NCBI GenBank assembly: GCA_024760905.1
Contig: CM045729.1
Coordinates: forward strand, 55,719,080-55,783,079
DNA length: 64,000 nucleotides
Direction: 5' to 3'
Source: Plotosus lineatus
Taxonomy: Eukaryota; Chordata; Actinopteri; Siluriformes; Plotosidae
The notes beneath the pieces are model-generated. The model was not told where the DNA came from, searched no databases, and saw nothing but the letters and a program-made list of their open reading frames with translations. The position numbers were made by a program, and so were the translations under genes. Within the stretch, counting starts at the first letter, position 1, and each line of letters opens with the position of its first letter. Positions 36,036 through 48,335 of this stretch are shown piece after piece.

Positions 36036-37729
36036 CTGTAGAGGATAGTACAGAGAAATCGTCACCATATTGGATTACTGCTCTGGAGCAACTTGAATGT
36101 TTATTTTTTGAGTATAACAATAAAAGAACTGAACGATGCAGTTTGTTCAAGTCCTTAAGGTGCTTTATTCTTATCCTCTTCCTGGACATGTAGGTACATA
36201 ATTTCACAGCGTGAGTTCATACACGTTAGTTTTCCTAACAGCAGTGGAGGCTTGAAGCGTGGAAGGAAAGCAATGAGGAAAACAAGAATGAGACATGTGG
36301 GCATTCACACAACCTTCACCATGCTATTCCTTATGCTTCAGATGAGCTCAAACATCTTTACGAGACAATAAGGAACCACCTGAAACATCAAACAAAAGGC
36401 TTGCAATTAAGGCCAGATCACTTTACAGTACCTTATCTACATTCAAGTGCTGATTGGTAGATATTTGACTAAGTGATGACTGTGTACTTGGGATGTGTAA
36501 GGAGTGTGACATCCTGTTTATGATATGATCTGCCGTCTTGGCTTGCGTCAAGCGGGGAGAATGTTGGCTCAGTGTTGGCTGGCTGGACTAGTTCTGCAAT
36601 GTCTGTTGGAGAGCAGGGTGTTATGCCAACACAAACAGAGCCCCCCCAGATGATCTGCCACTTCATTTATGCCTGTGAGGTCATTGTTAGGACTCTCCTT
36701 TCTTTTGCATACACAGTCACGGCTCCTTCTACATGTAGCAGAACTTTTTAAAATTATAAATCAGTAACGGAGGATTTAGGAAGCCTTTCTTTCATAACAG
36801 AAAGTGTTTGAATGCCATTTTTAACCGGTAGGTCAAAGCAGACTGCTGATACTTCTGTATGAATGACATACATTGTGGGGACAGCGAGGACACACTGAAT
36901 GGCTGTCTTTAGTCTCTTCATATTAGGGTCTCACAAGGAATGGATGTTCAAATTCAAGAGTAGTTTAAACAGTCTCTTCTTTCAGACAAAGGACAGTGAC
37001 ACACAAGGCCCAAATCTCCACAACACTTCTCTTCTTTTACTTATGTAAACATGACGACAGCGATGATATGATGTTCTCATCCATTGCAGAGCACACATCC
37101 CAGCTTCGTAACAATGGGGAGAACAGGCATCCTAAATGATGCCAGAGTGTACGGGCCAGCTTAATGAATGTAGCAAATGGCAGTCAGTAATCTCAGCTGT
37201 AAGGGGCAGAAAGAGGCAGATATCCAAAGCCAGACAAGTGGCTCCTGCTGCAGCGGCTGCTAACCCGAATCGCCACCAAACCTTCCTCCGATCCGCTGGC
37301 ACCCAGAGTGGGAGGCGGGAGGCGAGCACCAGACCAGCAGACGGACAGAACCCTCCAACACACCCGGCTACGTGAGACCCGGTACTGCCAGCGGGCCAGC
37401 ACACCACCCGTCTGCCACAAGGCAATTACACACACGCACAAACATACACATACACAACATATATCACGGTGTTAAGAGCAGTGGGACTATATACATTACG
37501 GCTGCTAATGAATAAGGCGTTTAGCTAATCTTACATTGTCATTTAATTCCCCGAGACTAAATTCTTACACATGGTTTGGCAAGAAAGAATGGGGAAAGTA
37601 TGAGAGCTAGTGCACACTCCAGTTTGTGATCTGCTTTTCCACTGGAAAATATGGTATGGCGCAGAACGCTTACTAAACTAAACTCCCATAAAATGTCAAA
37701 GAACCTGTGCCCTATCACTATCACATAAT

Positions 37730-38053
37730 CCATTCATTTCTAAACTGCTTAATCATAATTAGGGTCGCAGGGAGGTTGGCGCCCAGCTCAGTACAAGGGC
37801 AGAGTACACCCTGGACAGCTTGCCAGGCCATAGCCCGGGCGGAAACACACTGACAATTATGCAGCCTTCTCTTGACGAAAGTCAGCAATGGTTCTTTTCC
37901 AGCCTCACACCATAGACAGTGAGAGCCACGGCCGGCCTTTGATAACCCAGTTAGCTGCACTGGGGGGAACAGTGGCAACATGTTGAGAGTGGGACTTGAA
38001 CCCCCAACCTTGGGATCAGTGATCCAGAACTTTACCATAGGGCCACCACTTCC
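37730..38053 (-). repeat. SINE-A, L-tail with perfect target-site duplication
   Basis: Minus strand copy from gggaagtggtggccctatgg to the L tail. The 14-base flank cactatcacataat occurs at 37716-37729 and 38054-38067. Confidence 0.92.
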
Positions 38054-38577
38054 CACTATCACATAATTCTATTACAAATGTAAAAGTTCTCTGGAGGTAA
38101 TTGCTATAATGGTGATGTGCAGTCGCTTGCTAAAGTATTTCTCCCTTGGCATTTTCCTGTTCTGGTGCCTTGTGCCAACCTGTAACCTAAACTGATTTTT
38201 TTTCTGGAATTTTATGTAATGGCCCTACACAAAATAGTCCAAATTGGTGAATTGAAATGAAGAAAGTCAACAGAAATTCTGAAACATTGAAAACTAAAAG
38301 TAGGCACCTTTTTCAATCATTTCAAACATACTTTTTTAAATCGAGGGTGGTAGAACAAGAGAAAAGATCATTTGAAATTTTTGATGCCTCATTCGTCCAA
38401 ATCGTTCAAGGAATAACCGAGATATAGAAGATAATAGCTCTTGTTAAATGAGCCCTTTATGCTGATGTAAAAGCATTGCCAATTGCTTATGAAACATTTT
38501 CAGATAAAAAGCTGTAATGGCAAGTGCAAAAGTGTTTAAAAGGTCCTATAACTTTATTGCCATTAAATGTATCATCG

Positions 38578-38660
38578 GGGCAGTGGTAGCCCGGACGTAA
38601 GGTGTTGTATTACCGATCACAAGGTCGGAGGTTCAAGCCCCACTGGCATTAGGTTATAAG
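38578..38660 (+). repeat. SINE-A head only
   Basis: The tRNA-like part (gggcagtggtagcccggacg ... ggttcaagccccac) is present and ends after about 80 bases without body or tail. Confidence 0.65.
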
Positions 38661-39544
38661 GGGATTATTGACAATGATATTCATTTATAACATGTTTACC
38701 AAACATATTTTGATATAACTTTAACTTAGTTTCATGTTTAAAAGCCATTTAAACCAAAATTGTTCAATGGTATTTTCATGAATTTTCATATGGGACCGGA
38801 TCACTGTCATGACAGCTCCCAGTACAGAATCTGCAGGATCGCGGATCAGCTTCAAACCTCATAATATCCTACTTTAATACATAAACTACACACCTGCGCT
38901 ATTTATGTGTATACCTGGGATGTCACACTAACTGGAATTTGAGTAAAATAAAAGATAGAAATAAAGTAGATCTAGTCCACGAACCGTGTTTTTAAGCACA
39001 GATCCGAATCTACCAGTGAAATTTTGATGACGTCATCCCAGCAGGGCCAAGATACACAGGTGAATCAAGGTTTATTCAAGTATCTACTGAAAGTGGTGCA
39101 TGTAAATATATTCGTCCCCTTTGATAACAATTATCTGCAGAAGTCACATAATTAGTAGAATAGGGATCATCTGTGTGCAGTCAAAGTGCCTCATATATTC
39201 TCCATGACATGCCTCGGAGTCTGCAACACAACTACTCAAGAGGCACCACCAACTAAGCAAAAATGTAAAGGCAATTGGGCTCTCCAAACAGGTCAGGGAC
39301 AAAATTGTGGTGAAGTACAAATCAGGGATAGGTTATAAAAATATCTAAAAATTTAAAAATATACATCTGGGGATTGATCAATATAGACAACGCTTGAAGA
39401 AGAGAATTTTTTGAGGTGGGTAGAACAGTTTTTCTTTAAAGAATGGGGGGAAAAACCCAGTGCCTTGTGATGTGTCAAAGTCATAGAGACATGCCCTAAG
39501 AGACTTGCACTTGTAATTGCTGCAAAGTGTAATGCTACAAACTA

Positions 39545-40272
39545 CAGTCGGCCCCCAACTTACGAAATTAATCCGTTCCAGAGCCCTTTTCGTATAGCGG
39601 GGATTTCGTAAGTAGGGGTCGCATTTTACATGTTAAACGCCTAATTCTTTCCAAGGCTCCAGTCTTTGGACTGGATAAACCCCATGGTATGGTAGTAGGC
39701 CTCCGTCAGTCCCGAAGGACTATGGCTGCGCTCTGGCTGGTATCCCGGCTGGTGATACTCCCCAGTGCGCAGAGCCCGGGTAGGGAGTAATGAGGGACAG
39801 GCTGTTACCCAAGCAGCAAGTCCCCCGTCTCGGCGCCACCGGAAGGATCCAATGGAAAGGCAAGTGCCGATACAACTGGGTTCCAGTGCCACTGCAGGAG
39901 AGAATCTACGGTCAATTTAGAACGGCCAATTAACCTACAGTGCACATCTTTGGATTGCGGGAGGAAACCGGAGCACCCGGATGAAACCCGCACAAGCACG
40001 GGGAGAACATGCAAACTCCACACAGAAACGCCCAGGCTGGGAATCAAACCCAGGCCTTCTTGCTGTGAGGCGGACGTGCTAACCACTACGCCACCGTGCC
40101 GCCGGATAAACCCCATAAACCCTTTAAAAATGAAAAAGTACACCAATTTTGTATGAAATATGTGTTAAAAGTAAAAGAAAATTATTTATTCAACCATTTA
40201 AACATTTAATTAACATATTAAACCATTTTATTAACATATTTATTAATTAAACCATTATTAAACATTTTTTAT

Positions 40273-40326
<54 letters not shown>

Positions 40327-40765
40327 CTCTCTCTCTCTCTCTCTCTCTCTCATGAGCGTGTGCTGTGGGCCACGCCCTCAAGACGTGGAATTCAAAGCGC
40401 ATTCCCTGCTTGACAAACTCAACTTTAATTTGATTCCTTGAGGGATCGGAATTCCAGATGAGCTCAAATGCGCCCACATTTATTAAACATTTACTGAATT
40501 AAACAACTTAAAAAACTAAACTAAAAACTAAAGAGTGAAGCTTCCTTCTGTCTCTATCTGGGAGGCCAGCGGGGCGGGATGTTGAGAGACAGCCAATGAG
40601 AGAGCAACTCGCGCGTTGTGTGAAATTTTGATTGGCGTGTTTGAATTTTAAATTTCGTTTTGTAAGAGGGATTGTTTCGTATCTCGGGGACGGAAACTCA
40701 GGAAAATGGTTTTCGTAACCCGGGGATTTCGTACACAGGGGTCGTCGTAAGTTGAGGGCCGACAG
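39545..40765. mobile_element. Tigger/pogo-like MITE nested in Tc1 relic
   Basis: Ends cagtcggcccccaacttacg and cgtaagttgagggccgacag, each flanked by TA (39543-39544, 40766-40767). The interior shares the ggggcgggatgttgagagac / inverted CCAAT block with 4264-5624 and 56088-56707, and has (CA)n and (CT)n at 40274-40351. No transposase. It was itself hit by a V-SINE-headed element. Confidence 0.85.
39686..40103 (-). repeat. V-SINE-headed SINE with an unrelated 3' half
   Basis: On the minus strand the head (ggcggcacggtggcgtagtg), B box and central segment (gtgtggagtttgcatgttct) are the best preserved in the window, but after ctaaattgaccgtagattct the sequence is not the L2-type tail. Instead about 210 bases of a different GC-richer sequence follow. 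Flanked by the 13-base duplication ggataaaccccat (39673-39685, 40104-40116). Confidence 0.85.
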
Positions 40766-41149
40766 TACCATTTTTCTTTTTCTTTTTTCTTTTAGAGGGC
40801 AAGATTATGCAAGCCCAAATTTTCTGGGGGTTTTCCTTTGTACTTGTTTCTTGTTTGCTTCACAAATATTTTACATCCACAACTTTGTTAGCTTGTTATG
40901 CAAATTGATAAATCCCCCAAATATCCATTTTAATTCCAGGTTGCAACTAAAAATGAAAAATTCCAAAGGGTGACTACTTTCGCAACCACTGCAAATTCCA
41001 ACATCATGGACTATTAAGAGTACACTAAAGTCCTGGTGAAATATAAGGATATGTGAGTATGTAAACATCAGCGTGCTGCACTGTGAATACTCGCTTCTTA
41101 AATTAATTGAAAGCAACTTATTAAGTATTTCAGTAGCATATACAGAATT

Positions 41150-41342
41150 AGAGTCTGTGGTTAGCACATCTGCCTTATGGCAAGAAGGTCCTGGGTTTGA
41201 GTCTTGGGCCTGGAGAGAGCATTTCTGAATGGAGTTTGCCTGACCTTGTGTGGGGTTCCCACAGGTAATCCGGTTTCCTCCCACAGTCAGAGGCATGCAC
41301 ATGATGCTAATTGGCTGTTCCAAATTACGCCAGTGTAAATGA

Positions 41343-41421
<79 letters not shown>

Positions 41422-41555
41422 GCCCAATGACAAGCTGGCGAGTTGTTCAAAAAAAAAAAAAAAAACCCAATAAATTGCCTAGAGTTGGCTGGGGTAGTTT
41501 TCAGACTCTCTGTTACTATAGTAGGATTAAGCAGTTCAGCAAAGAATGAATGACA
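41150..41555 (+). repeat. V-SINE-like SINE split by a (GT)n expansion
   Basis: A head remnant (gtggttagcacatctgcctt) and central segment (tggtttcctcccacagtc-type) lead to (gt)n at 41345-41420, then the tail (gacaagctggcgagttgttc, gattaagcagttcagc). The microsatellite sits where other copies read aatgtaaatggttgtgtgag, so it grew from that gt-rich site. Confidence 0.75.
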
Positions 41556-41853
41556 TCAATAATGCAAACTGAAAAAAACCCAACAGGTATAAATTAACCT
41601 GTGCCAACTTGTGATTGGCTGAGTCTGCACTAGCTCCAACGTGACTGATAGTCGGTTCCCTGTCAGGAAAGGTTACCAAATCCAGCACTAGGCGTTTCAA
41701 TTAACAATGGATGGGGGCGTTGGGTGACAGATTTTGGATTTGTTACAATTACCATGCACTAAATAATGGAAAATTGCTAATAACCGCATATGCATGTTAT
41801 GTAGACATCTGAATGTGACGTAAGTACAGTCTAAAAGCAGCCAAAAACCTCAC

Positions 41854-41964
41854 CTTGGCGTCCTTGGCATAGTAAAGTGTCCGACCGCGGAGTTTGAAGT
41901 ATCTTTTTTTCCAGCGCTGGAAAGAGCTGGTCTGTTTTAGAAGCAGGCCCTCTTTCACACTCGT
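41854..41964 (-). CDS. dgkh: dgkh exon 2: N-terminal half of PH domain
   Basis: Residues 90-126, 37 codons, phase 0 to 0: [20 protein letters not shown] then [17 protein letters not shown]. Acceptor TTTCTGTAG, donor GTGAGG. The [13 protein letters not shown] form matches DGK-eta; DGK-delta, as I recall it, has a different stretch (NNSFQRSKRRYF). This is the strongest single exon for the paralogue call. Confidence 0.96.
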
Positions 41965-42784
41965 CTACAGAAAGAAAGTAAAACAGGATGAGGACCTTCA
42001 TCTATTCCCAGAATCCACAGGCATATTATGTGACAAAGTGGTGCACAAAAACAGATCTGTGAGGAGGTTGGTTCATTGGGTTCATGAGAATCTACTTTTT
42101 TTTTTTTTTTTTTTTACTTTTCTTTCATTTTTTAACATCAATATCAATGCTTCTAAGTGTCAGAACTTTACTTTTTTTTTCCAATAGACATGTCATGTTA
42201 TGGTTGACCCTGCATAAATGAGGTGCTTTCTTATGTTTCTTGTGAACATGCCCACACTAACCAAGCTACTTTGCTTATCAGATTGTCATTGAAGCGCTGC
42301 CCTAGACAGACACTGGCACTAAAGTAAATATTACATCTCTTTAGGCAAGTCATACACGTTTAAACCATGAGGTGTGCTTCCAATTTCCTCTCAGCCAGCA
42401 TTTTCAGAGCACGCTAAGTTTTGCCACTACAAATCAAATCATGTAAACAATGATAGGGAGCATGAAAAGTGATCAAGGGCTTAAAAGTGAAGGTTGTCAC
42501 ATGGGACTGTGTCAGTGTGTTGGTTTACCCAAGTTCAGGCCATTCTGTATATATTTGCCATTGTCAAGTGTATTCCATCAATAATTTTACACTTGATAGA
42601 TGAGACAAGGCAAAGACGAGGCAAAAAGCACACTGTAAAGTCCAACAGTTGTGCACGCACGATCACAAAAACAATGCACCAGTCTAAGTTACAAATTTAA
42701 AACAACTGTTTAAGCTTTAAGGCAGCCGATCCTTGATGAGAATGATCATGTGTCTCAACCGCAGTAGAACATGGCAGGGTTACA

Positions 42785-42844
<60 letters not shown>

Positions 42845-43015
42845 CGGTGATAATCCCCGGGTCACAGTGTCAGCCAGTCGCCTTAGAGTAGAGCTGTACT
42901 GTCATTTCACATCATCGCAGTCCCTACCAACAATAAACAAGAACCACAGAGCTGGAAGCAGTTGTGCTTCTTCCTGTCCGTTCAACTACAAATATAGCAT
43001 GGACACGGAAGACGG

Positions 43016-43074
<59 letters not shown>
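42785..43074. repeat. (GT)n at 42785-42842 and (GA)n at 43019-43074
   Basis: Two nearly perfect dinucleotide tracts separated by about 175 bases of non-repetitive sequence. Confidence 0.95.
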
Positions 43075-43077
<3 letters not shown>

Positions 43078-43210
43078 AAAAACAAGAATCCACAGACATA
43101 TAGTTGTGGGATTCTATTTATAGTAGAGGAAATATGCTCTCTGAAGGAATTGCAAACGGAGAGGCAGGCTTCGATCTGACATCCTGGTACCACAGCTGTG
43201 TCAACTTAAA

Positions 43211-43248
43211 CACACACACACACACACAGACACACACACACTCACACA

Positions 43249-43313
<65 letters not shown>
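43211..43313. repeat. (CA)n microsatellite, about 100 bases
   Basis: A long ca tract with ga and ct interruptions in its first third. Confidence 0.95.
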
Positions 43314-43315
<2 letters not shown>

Positions 43316-43626
43316 CAGTTGCTAAAGTCTTCGAGACTCAGATAACACTTGTGAACTCTTCAGTTCCTTTTGTAACTTTTGTGAAATTCTAATGACTTAC
43401 AGTTTTATCTCGGATAAATATTTTAAAATGTAAATACGATACAAATACCTCACAACAGCAGGGTTTAGATAGAATTTTTTTAATGTATTTTTATTTTAAA
43501 AATTATAATTTTTATAATTAAACAGCCAGGGCTCCTGAAATGAAAGAGCCTTTAAGTTGAAAATAAATTTATAAATGAATAAATAAATGATAACTACTTT
43601 GAAATTACATATTTTATAAGCTGGGA

Positions 43627-43955
43627 CAGAGGCAGTCGGGTGCTGGATTACTGAGCTGAAGGTCGGGGGTTCAAGCCCCGCTCTCAACAGTTGTCACTGC
43701 TGATACTCCAGTGCAGCTAACTGGGTTATCAAAGGCCGGCCGTGTCTCTCACTGTCTGTGGTGAGACGCTCATATAAAAGAACCATTACTGACTTTTGTC
43801 AAGAATAGCTGCACAGCCATTAGCATGTTTCTGCCCTGCGATGGCCTGGCGAGCCGTCCAGAGTGTACTCTACCCTCGCACAGAGTCGGATAAGACGGGC
43901 GTCAGCCTCCCCGTGACCCTAATTAGGATTAAGCGGAACAGAAAATGAATGGTGA
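43627..43955 (+). repeat. SINE-A, L-tail, head worn
   Basis: The 5' end is decayed (gacagaggcagtcgggtgct); B box gggttcaagccccgc; body; L tail ending aagcggaacagaaaatgaat. Confidence 0.82.
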
Positions 43956-44085
43956 TGATGAATAAATGATTTTATAAGCTAGTATATTTGTTTCTATATT
44001 GATTTCACCACTCATCATTTATTCACTAAAACACTTAAACCTCCAATTATTGTCACCGATATCGCAAAAAAAAAAAACACTGGGA

Positions 44086-44725
44086 GAAGTCGAGGTATAC
44101 CATGAACAGCTCGCCAAAACATCACAGGGCAACACACAACCATTTTTACATATATCCACACCTAATGGCAATTTGGAACAGCCTAATTTGCATGTCTCTG
44201 GATTTTGAAAGGAAATTGCAGTCTGTCTTCCTTTCGGCTTTTTCCCTTTTACTCGGGAGTCGCCACAGCGAATCATTTGATTCGCACGTTTTGCTTTGGC
44301 AGAGGTTTTTACATCAGATGCCCTTCCTGTCACAACCCTTTTAGCAAGGGACAGAAACACGCTGACGACTTTGCAGCTACTCTTTACGAATGTCAGCAAT
44401 GGTTCTTTTACATGCCTCTCACCATAGACAGTGAGAGACATGGCCTGCCTTTGATAACCCAGTTAGCTGCAGTGGGGGGGGGGGACAGTGATAACCTTGT
44501 GGAGAGTGGGACTCGAACCCCCAACCTTTGGATCAGCGATCCAACGCCCTATACCACTAGACCACCACTGCCCCCTTGAAAGGAAATTGCAGTACGCAGT
44601 GGAAACCCACAACTGCATTGGAAGAACATGCAGCCTCCACACAGAAACAACCGAGCCTGGGACTCGCCACCCGGGACTGTCATGTTGTGAGCAGACGTGC
44701 TGACCACTGTGCCATCTTGCTGGCC
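44086..44725 (-). repeat. V-SINE-like SINE split by a SINE-A
   Basis: Minus-strand V-SINE-like sequence at 44086-44222 and again at 44594-44725 (tgtgtggaggctgcatgttc, then head tggcacagtggtcagcac). The gap between is exactly filled by a SINE-A R-tail copy with a duplicated flank. Confidence 0.82.
44223..44575 (-). repeat. SINE-A, R-tail, full length with 18-base target-site duplication
   Basis: Minus strand: head gggggcagtggtggtctagt, poly-C linker, body, R tail (gggttgtgacaggaagggca ... gccgaaaggaagacag). The flank ttgaaaggaaattgcagt is perfect at 44205-44222 and 44576-44593, so insertion is recent relative to its host. Confidence 0.95.
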
Positions 44726-45747
44726 TATATTTCACCAGTGTTTTTATAATTTCTGTTGTTTTACATTTAATGCATGTAATAATTTCATCATCACTCTTTC
44801 ATTTGTACATTCTGCTTCTTAATAAACCTTAAGAATCCTTCTTAATAAAGTCAAACTCAAGATAATCCTTTGCACTAAGTTTCTACCGGATTTTTTTTCC
44901 TCAAAAAGTGCAGTTACAAAATCAAATTCCTGCAACAAATTAAGACAACTTTAGCTTCCTTATATGGATGTTCATGTGCTCCATGAAGTAAACAATAAAA
45001 TAGTGATGCAGTAAGATTGGTAAACAAAGAGCCCGCATCATTGCTTTAGCTTCCTCATCATGACATCTACCTGAAAAAAATTCTTGCTTGTTTAATCAGA
45101 GACGACGACGACGACAACTTGCTCAAAACCTGACCGCCATTCCCTGTCAGTGGGCTGCAGTCTAACGTTTCTTAGTGAAAAAGGTCAAGTGATATGTAGC
45201 AGATGGACAAAAGGTGCAATGCAGTCAGAGGCCAATCTGCTTAATCCAATTTCAACACCAAGTGCTCGCCTGGCTGAAAGGATTCATGAAAACTGCAAGA
45301 CTCTATGCGGCTTTGTCCAATTTTTTCCCCTTCTTTCGTTTTCCAGCTTAGAAGGCTCAGCGCACAAAAAACTGAAGACACTGTGTGAAACACTGGATTT
45401 AAAGTCCGGTGCTTATGGCACCATCCAGGAATTAACACATTAAATGTTTTTGTTATTGTTATTGTTGTTGTTCTTTCTGTGCATAGAAATACAAAAATAC
45501 AATAGTTTTTCAAAAAGTTTAAGGAAAACTTTGATGCTCTACTTTAATGCTCCATTTTTGTGCCCTTTTTTGTTGGTCTCAATAGACCCTTTCCTTGTTT
45601 TTAGTTCCTTTCTTGTTGCCAAGTAGGACAAGCAGCGATCTATTAATAGAGCTTTTCTTCACTAAACACTGACAGGGAGAACTGCTCTGTGCCAGACAGA
45701 ACTGAATAACCTTACTGTGCCATAGAGTCATAGAGTACATCCACACC

Positions 45748-45749
<2 letters not shown>

Positions 45750-45785
<36 letters not shown>

Positions 45786-45819
45786 ACACGCATCTCCCTA
45801 TGCGACACTTAACACACAA

Positions 45820-45882
<63 letters not shown>
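45750..45882. repeat. (CA)n and (GT)n tracts, facing each other
   Basis: (ca)n at 45751-45783, then about 38 bases, then (gt)n at 45821-45880: an inverted dinucleotide pair that can fold as a hairpin. Confidence 0.93.
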
Positions 45883-45883
<1 letters not shown>

Positions 45884-46204
45884 CTGTACACAATAGACAG
45901 AGGCACCAATGAGGGCAGCAGCTGTGGTCATTGGGGAGCACAAAGCAGGAGCTCAAACAGAAAGTGAATGAAGAAAGCAGACCTCCATCCTGTCCCTGAA
46001 GATATCCAGCCAAACTCTCTCACTCCCTGGCACACGTCTGTCCCGCATGCACCACACACACGAACACATGCACATGCACACGAGATGGGCACTCCATTGC
46101 AGTAAACACAACTCCTCAATGACTCTCAAGCTATATGCTCTTACTGCTCAAAACCACTGAATTGAATTATGAGAGGAATTTGCAATGGCTGTAGTAGGAA
46201 CAGC

Positions 46205-46345
46205 AGCAATGGCCTGATGAGCTGTTCAGGGTGTACCCCACTCTCTCACAGACTCAGCTGGAATGGGCGCCAGCCTTTCAACAACCCTAATTAGGATTAA
46301 GCGGTTCAGAAAATGAATGGATGAAAGAATGAATGAATGAATGGA
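46205..46345 (+). repeat. L2/CR1-type SINE tail
   Basis: Tail block aatggcctgatgagctgttc to gaatgaatgaatgaatgg; no head. Confidence 0.7.
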
Positions 46346-46881
46346 CTAGGAACAGATTTTTTTCTCATAATTTAGGTAAGTTCAGCACTTGTTTGTATGA
46401 GTGCATTGGTTTGCAGGACTAAGTATTTAATATCTAATGCTTCATGTATGCACAGTTTCTCCACATACGTCACACATGCATATTTGCAGCTAGGTAGCAG
46501 AACTATTTCTCTCCCTGGCACATGTCGTTTGTGCATACATCCCCACACACGCACACACAACTTTTACATGGGTCATGGAAACGTTACTCATCCGGCTCTA
46601 CCAACAAAGCATGCTTTAGAATCCTTTTAAAATGGAAAAATAAACTATTAAAAATCTCATTTTAATGTGCTTTTCTTTTGTTTTTAGTATACACTAAGTA
46701 GCAGATTGCAGCTCTTTGAGCTCACCTGAACCTCCTTTCTGTGCCGGTCGTAAAAACAGAAACTGTGATGAGACTGTTACACATTTTAAGATCCGTCTAC
46801 AGGAAGATTGAGACAAAACAATACGTTAAATGCTCAATCACATGGTGACTTCTGTCCCTAAAACAGGTTTGAGAAGGAATA

Positions 46882-47330
46882 CAGGGATCCCTCGCTACTT
46901 CGCGCTTCAATTTATGCGGCTTCAGTGCATCTTTAAAAAGTGTATTTTTTAAAAATATTCATCTAATTAAAAAATAAGGATATTAAGGAAGAATATGGGG
47001 AAAGTTAAGAAAACTTTAAGAAACAAACAAACAAAAAACAACCCAAAACCTCCCATCAAATCTAGATACATTTTTGTGAGGTGCGCATCTGAGTGCGTGC
47101 GCGCATCTGTATGTGTGTGTGTTTATATTTTAATTACATCTTATGCATTATTTTTGAATGTTTAATTGTTATTACTGTATAAGCATTTATGGCATTGAAT
47201 ATGTATTTATTGATATTATATACACATATACATGGACGTATACATCAGTGGGGTGATCCTACTTCGTGGAATTCGGTGGTTGCGGGGGGGATCTCAGTCC
47301 CAATTAACCGCGAAAAGTGAGGGATCCCTG
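46882..47330 (+). mobile_element. MITE of the 'agggatccct' family, most complete copy
   Basis: Ends cagggatccctcgctacttc and gaaaagtgagggatccctg, flanked by TA (46880-46881, 47331-47332); 449 bases; non-coding. It serves as the reference for the copies at 15658, 34042 and 49928. Confidence 0.9.
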
Positions 47331-47364
47331 TATTATCATTATAAAGGCTACATGTGTTTACGAG

Positions 47365-47540
47365 GTGAAGTAGTGGTTAGTCAAGTCGCCGGCTCGGTGA
47401 GGGCATTTCTCTGTGGAGTTCTCACCGTGCTTCTGTGAGTTTCCTCCTTGTATTTCTGTACTACTACAGTATTCGTAATTTCCTAATTGTGATGGTCTGA
47501 CCAGCCATTCAGGGTACAACCAGTCTTCACCCAGTTATCC
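47365..47540 (+). repeat. V-SINE-like fragment
   Basis: Remnant head (gaagtagtggttagtcaagt) and central segment (ctctgtggagttctcaccgt), then a worn tail. Confidence 0.6.
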
Positions 47541-48177
47541 CGTGGGAAACCAATAATAATAACCAATAATCAAATAATGTGCTGTTGTAATATTTTACGT
47601 GTGGTACACGTCGAAAGTTATTTGCAGATTATTTATTTTAATTTCAATTTCAACTCCCCTTTTTTTCTGAATTTGGGTTGTACATGTGAGGACAGTTCAG
47701 ACAAGCCCCAGAAAATACATAATAATTCCAAAATGAATTGGCAGTCATATGAAAGATTGCCAAAATGCTCAGACACTCCTTGTGTCTGACATTGCTCACT
47801 CATTGACCACCTCAATCACTACCCAGAGAATTTAATGCTGTTGTGAGCCGGTGGTTTGCCGGAGTTTTGAAAATCTGTGCATGTGTCAGTTTACACAGAA
47901 ACATGTTTACGTGAAGTAGACATAAATTACAGTATATAAGACACCGTATTCACTTTGTTGGTCCGTAAACACAAAACAACAAAGCATTCACCATATTGGT
48001 AACAGCAAGTTTACCCTTCGCAGCAATAAAGGCACACATCGAAACCGTGTTATCACAATTAAAAAAAAAAACCTAAGGTTTACTGAACATCAATTAATTT
48101 TGGTGAATTGTGTTTTATAAATTCAATAACATATATTCATGGTATTAGTACTACTGGTAATTATTCATTAATTCATT

Positions 48178-48301
48178 CATTCATTCATTTTCTGTACTAC
48201 TTAATCCTAATTATGGTTGCGAGAAGGCTGTTACCCATATCAGCTGATTCTGGGCAAGGGTCAGGTACAACCTGCACAGCTCGCTAGGCTATCACAGTCA
48301 C

Positions 48302-48335
<34 letters not shown>

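Larger units (their letters stand above)
38120..40991 (+). mobile_element. Tc1-like transposon relic, interrupted by later insertions
   Basis: The left end cagtcgcttgctaaagtatt and the right end gactactttcgcaaccactg are degraded inverted ends of a common teleost Tc1-type element. Remnants of transposase-coding DNA are seen at 39090-39540 (for example ggctctccaaacaggtcagg and gagacatgccctaagagact). The 3' part resumes at 40769-40991. The middle transposase is mostly deleted and full of stops. It contains foreign DNA at about 38313-39088 and a Tigger-like element at 39545-40765. Confidence 0.75.
36036..41853 (-). other. dgkh intron 2
   Basis: A 5.8 kb intron. The right 3.5 kb is mainly a nested transposon stack (38120-40991) plus a V-SINE-like copy; 36070-37700 shows nothing I recognise. 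Confidence 0.75.

Noticed and set aside
37132..37425. 97-codon GC-richer ORF on the minus strand in intron 2
   Set aside because: No similarity that I recognise; overlapping ORFs in three frames indicate composition rather than coding.
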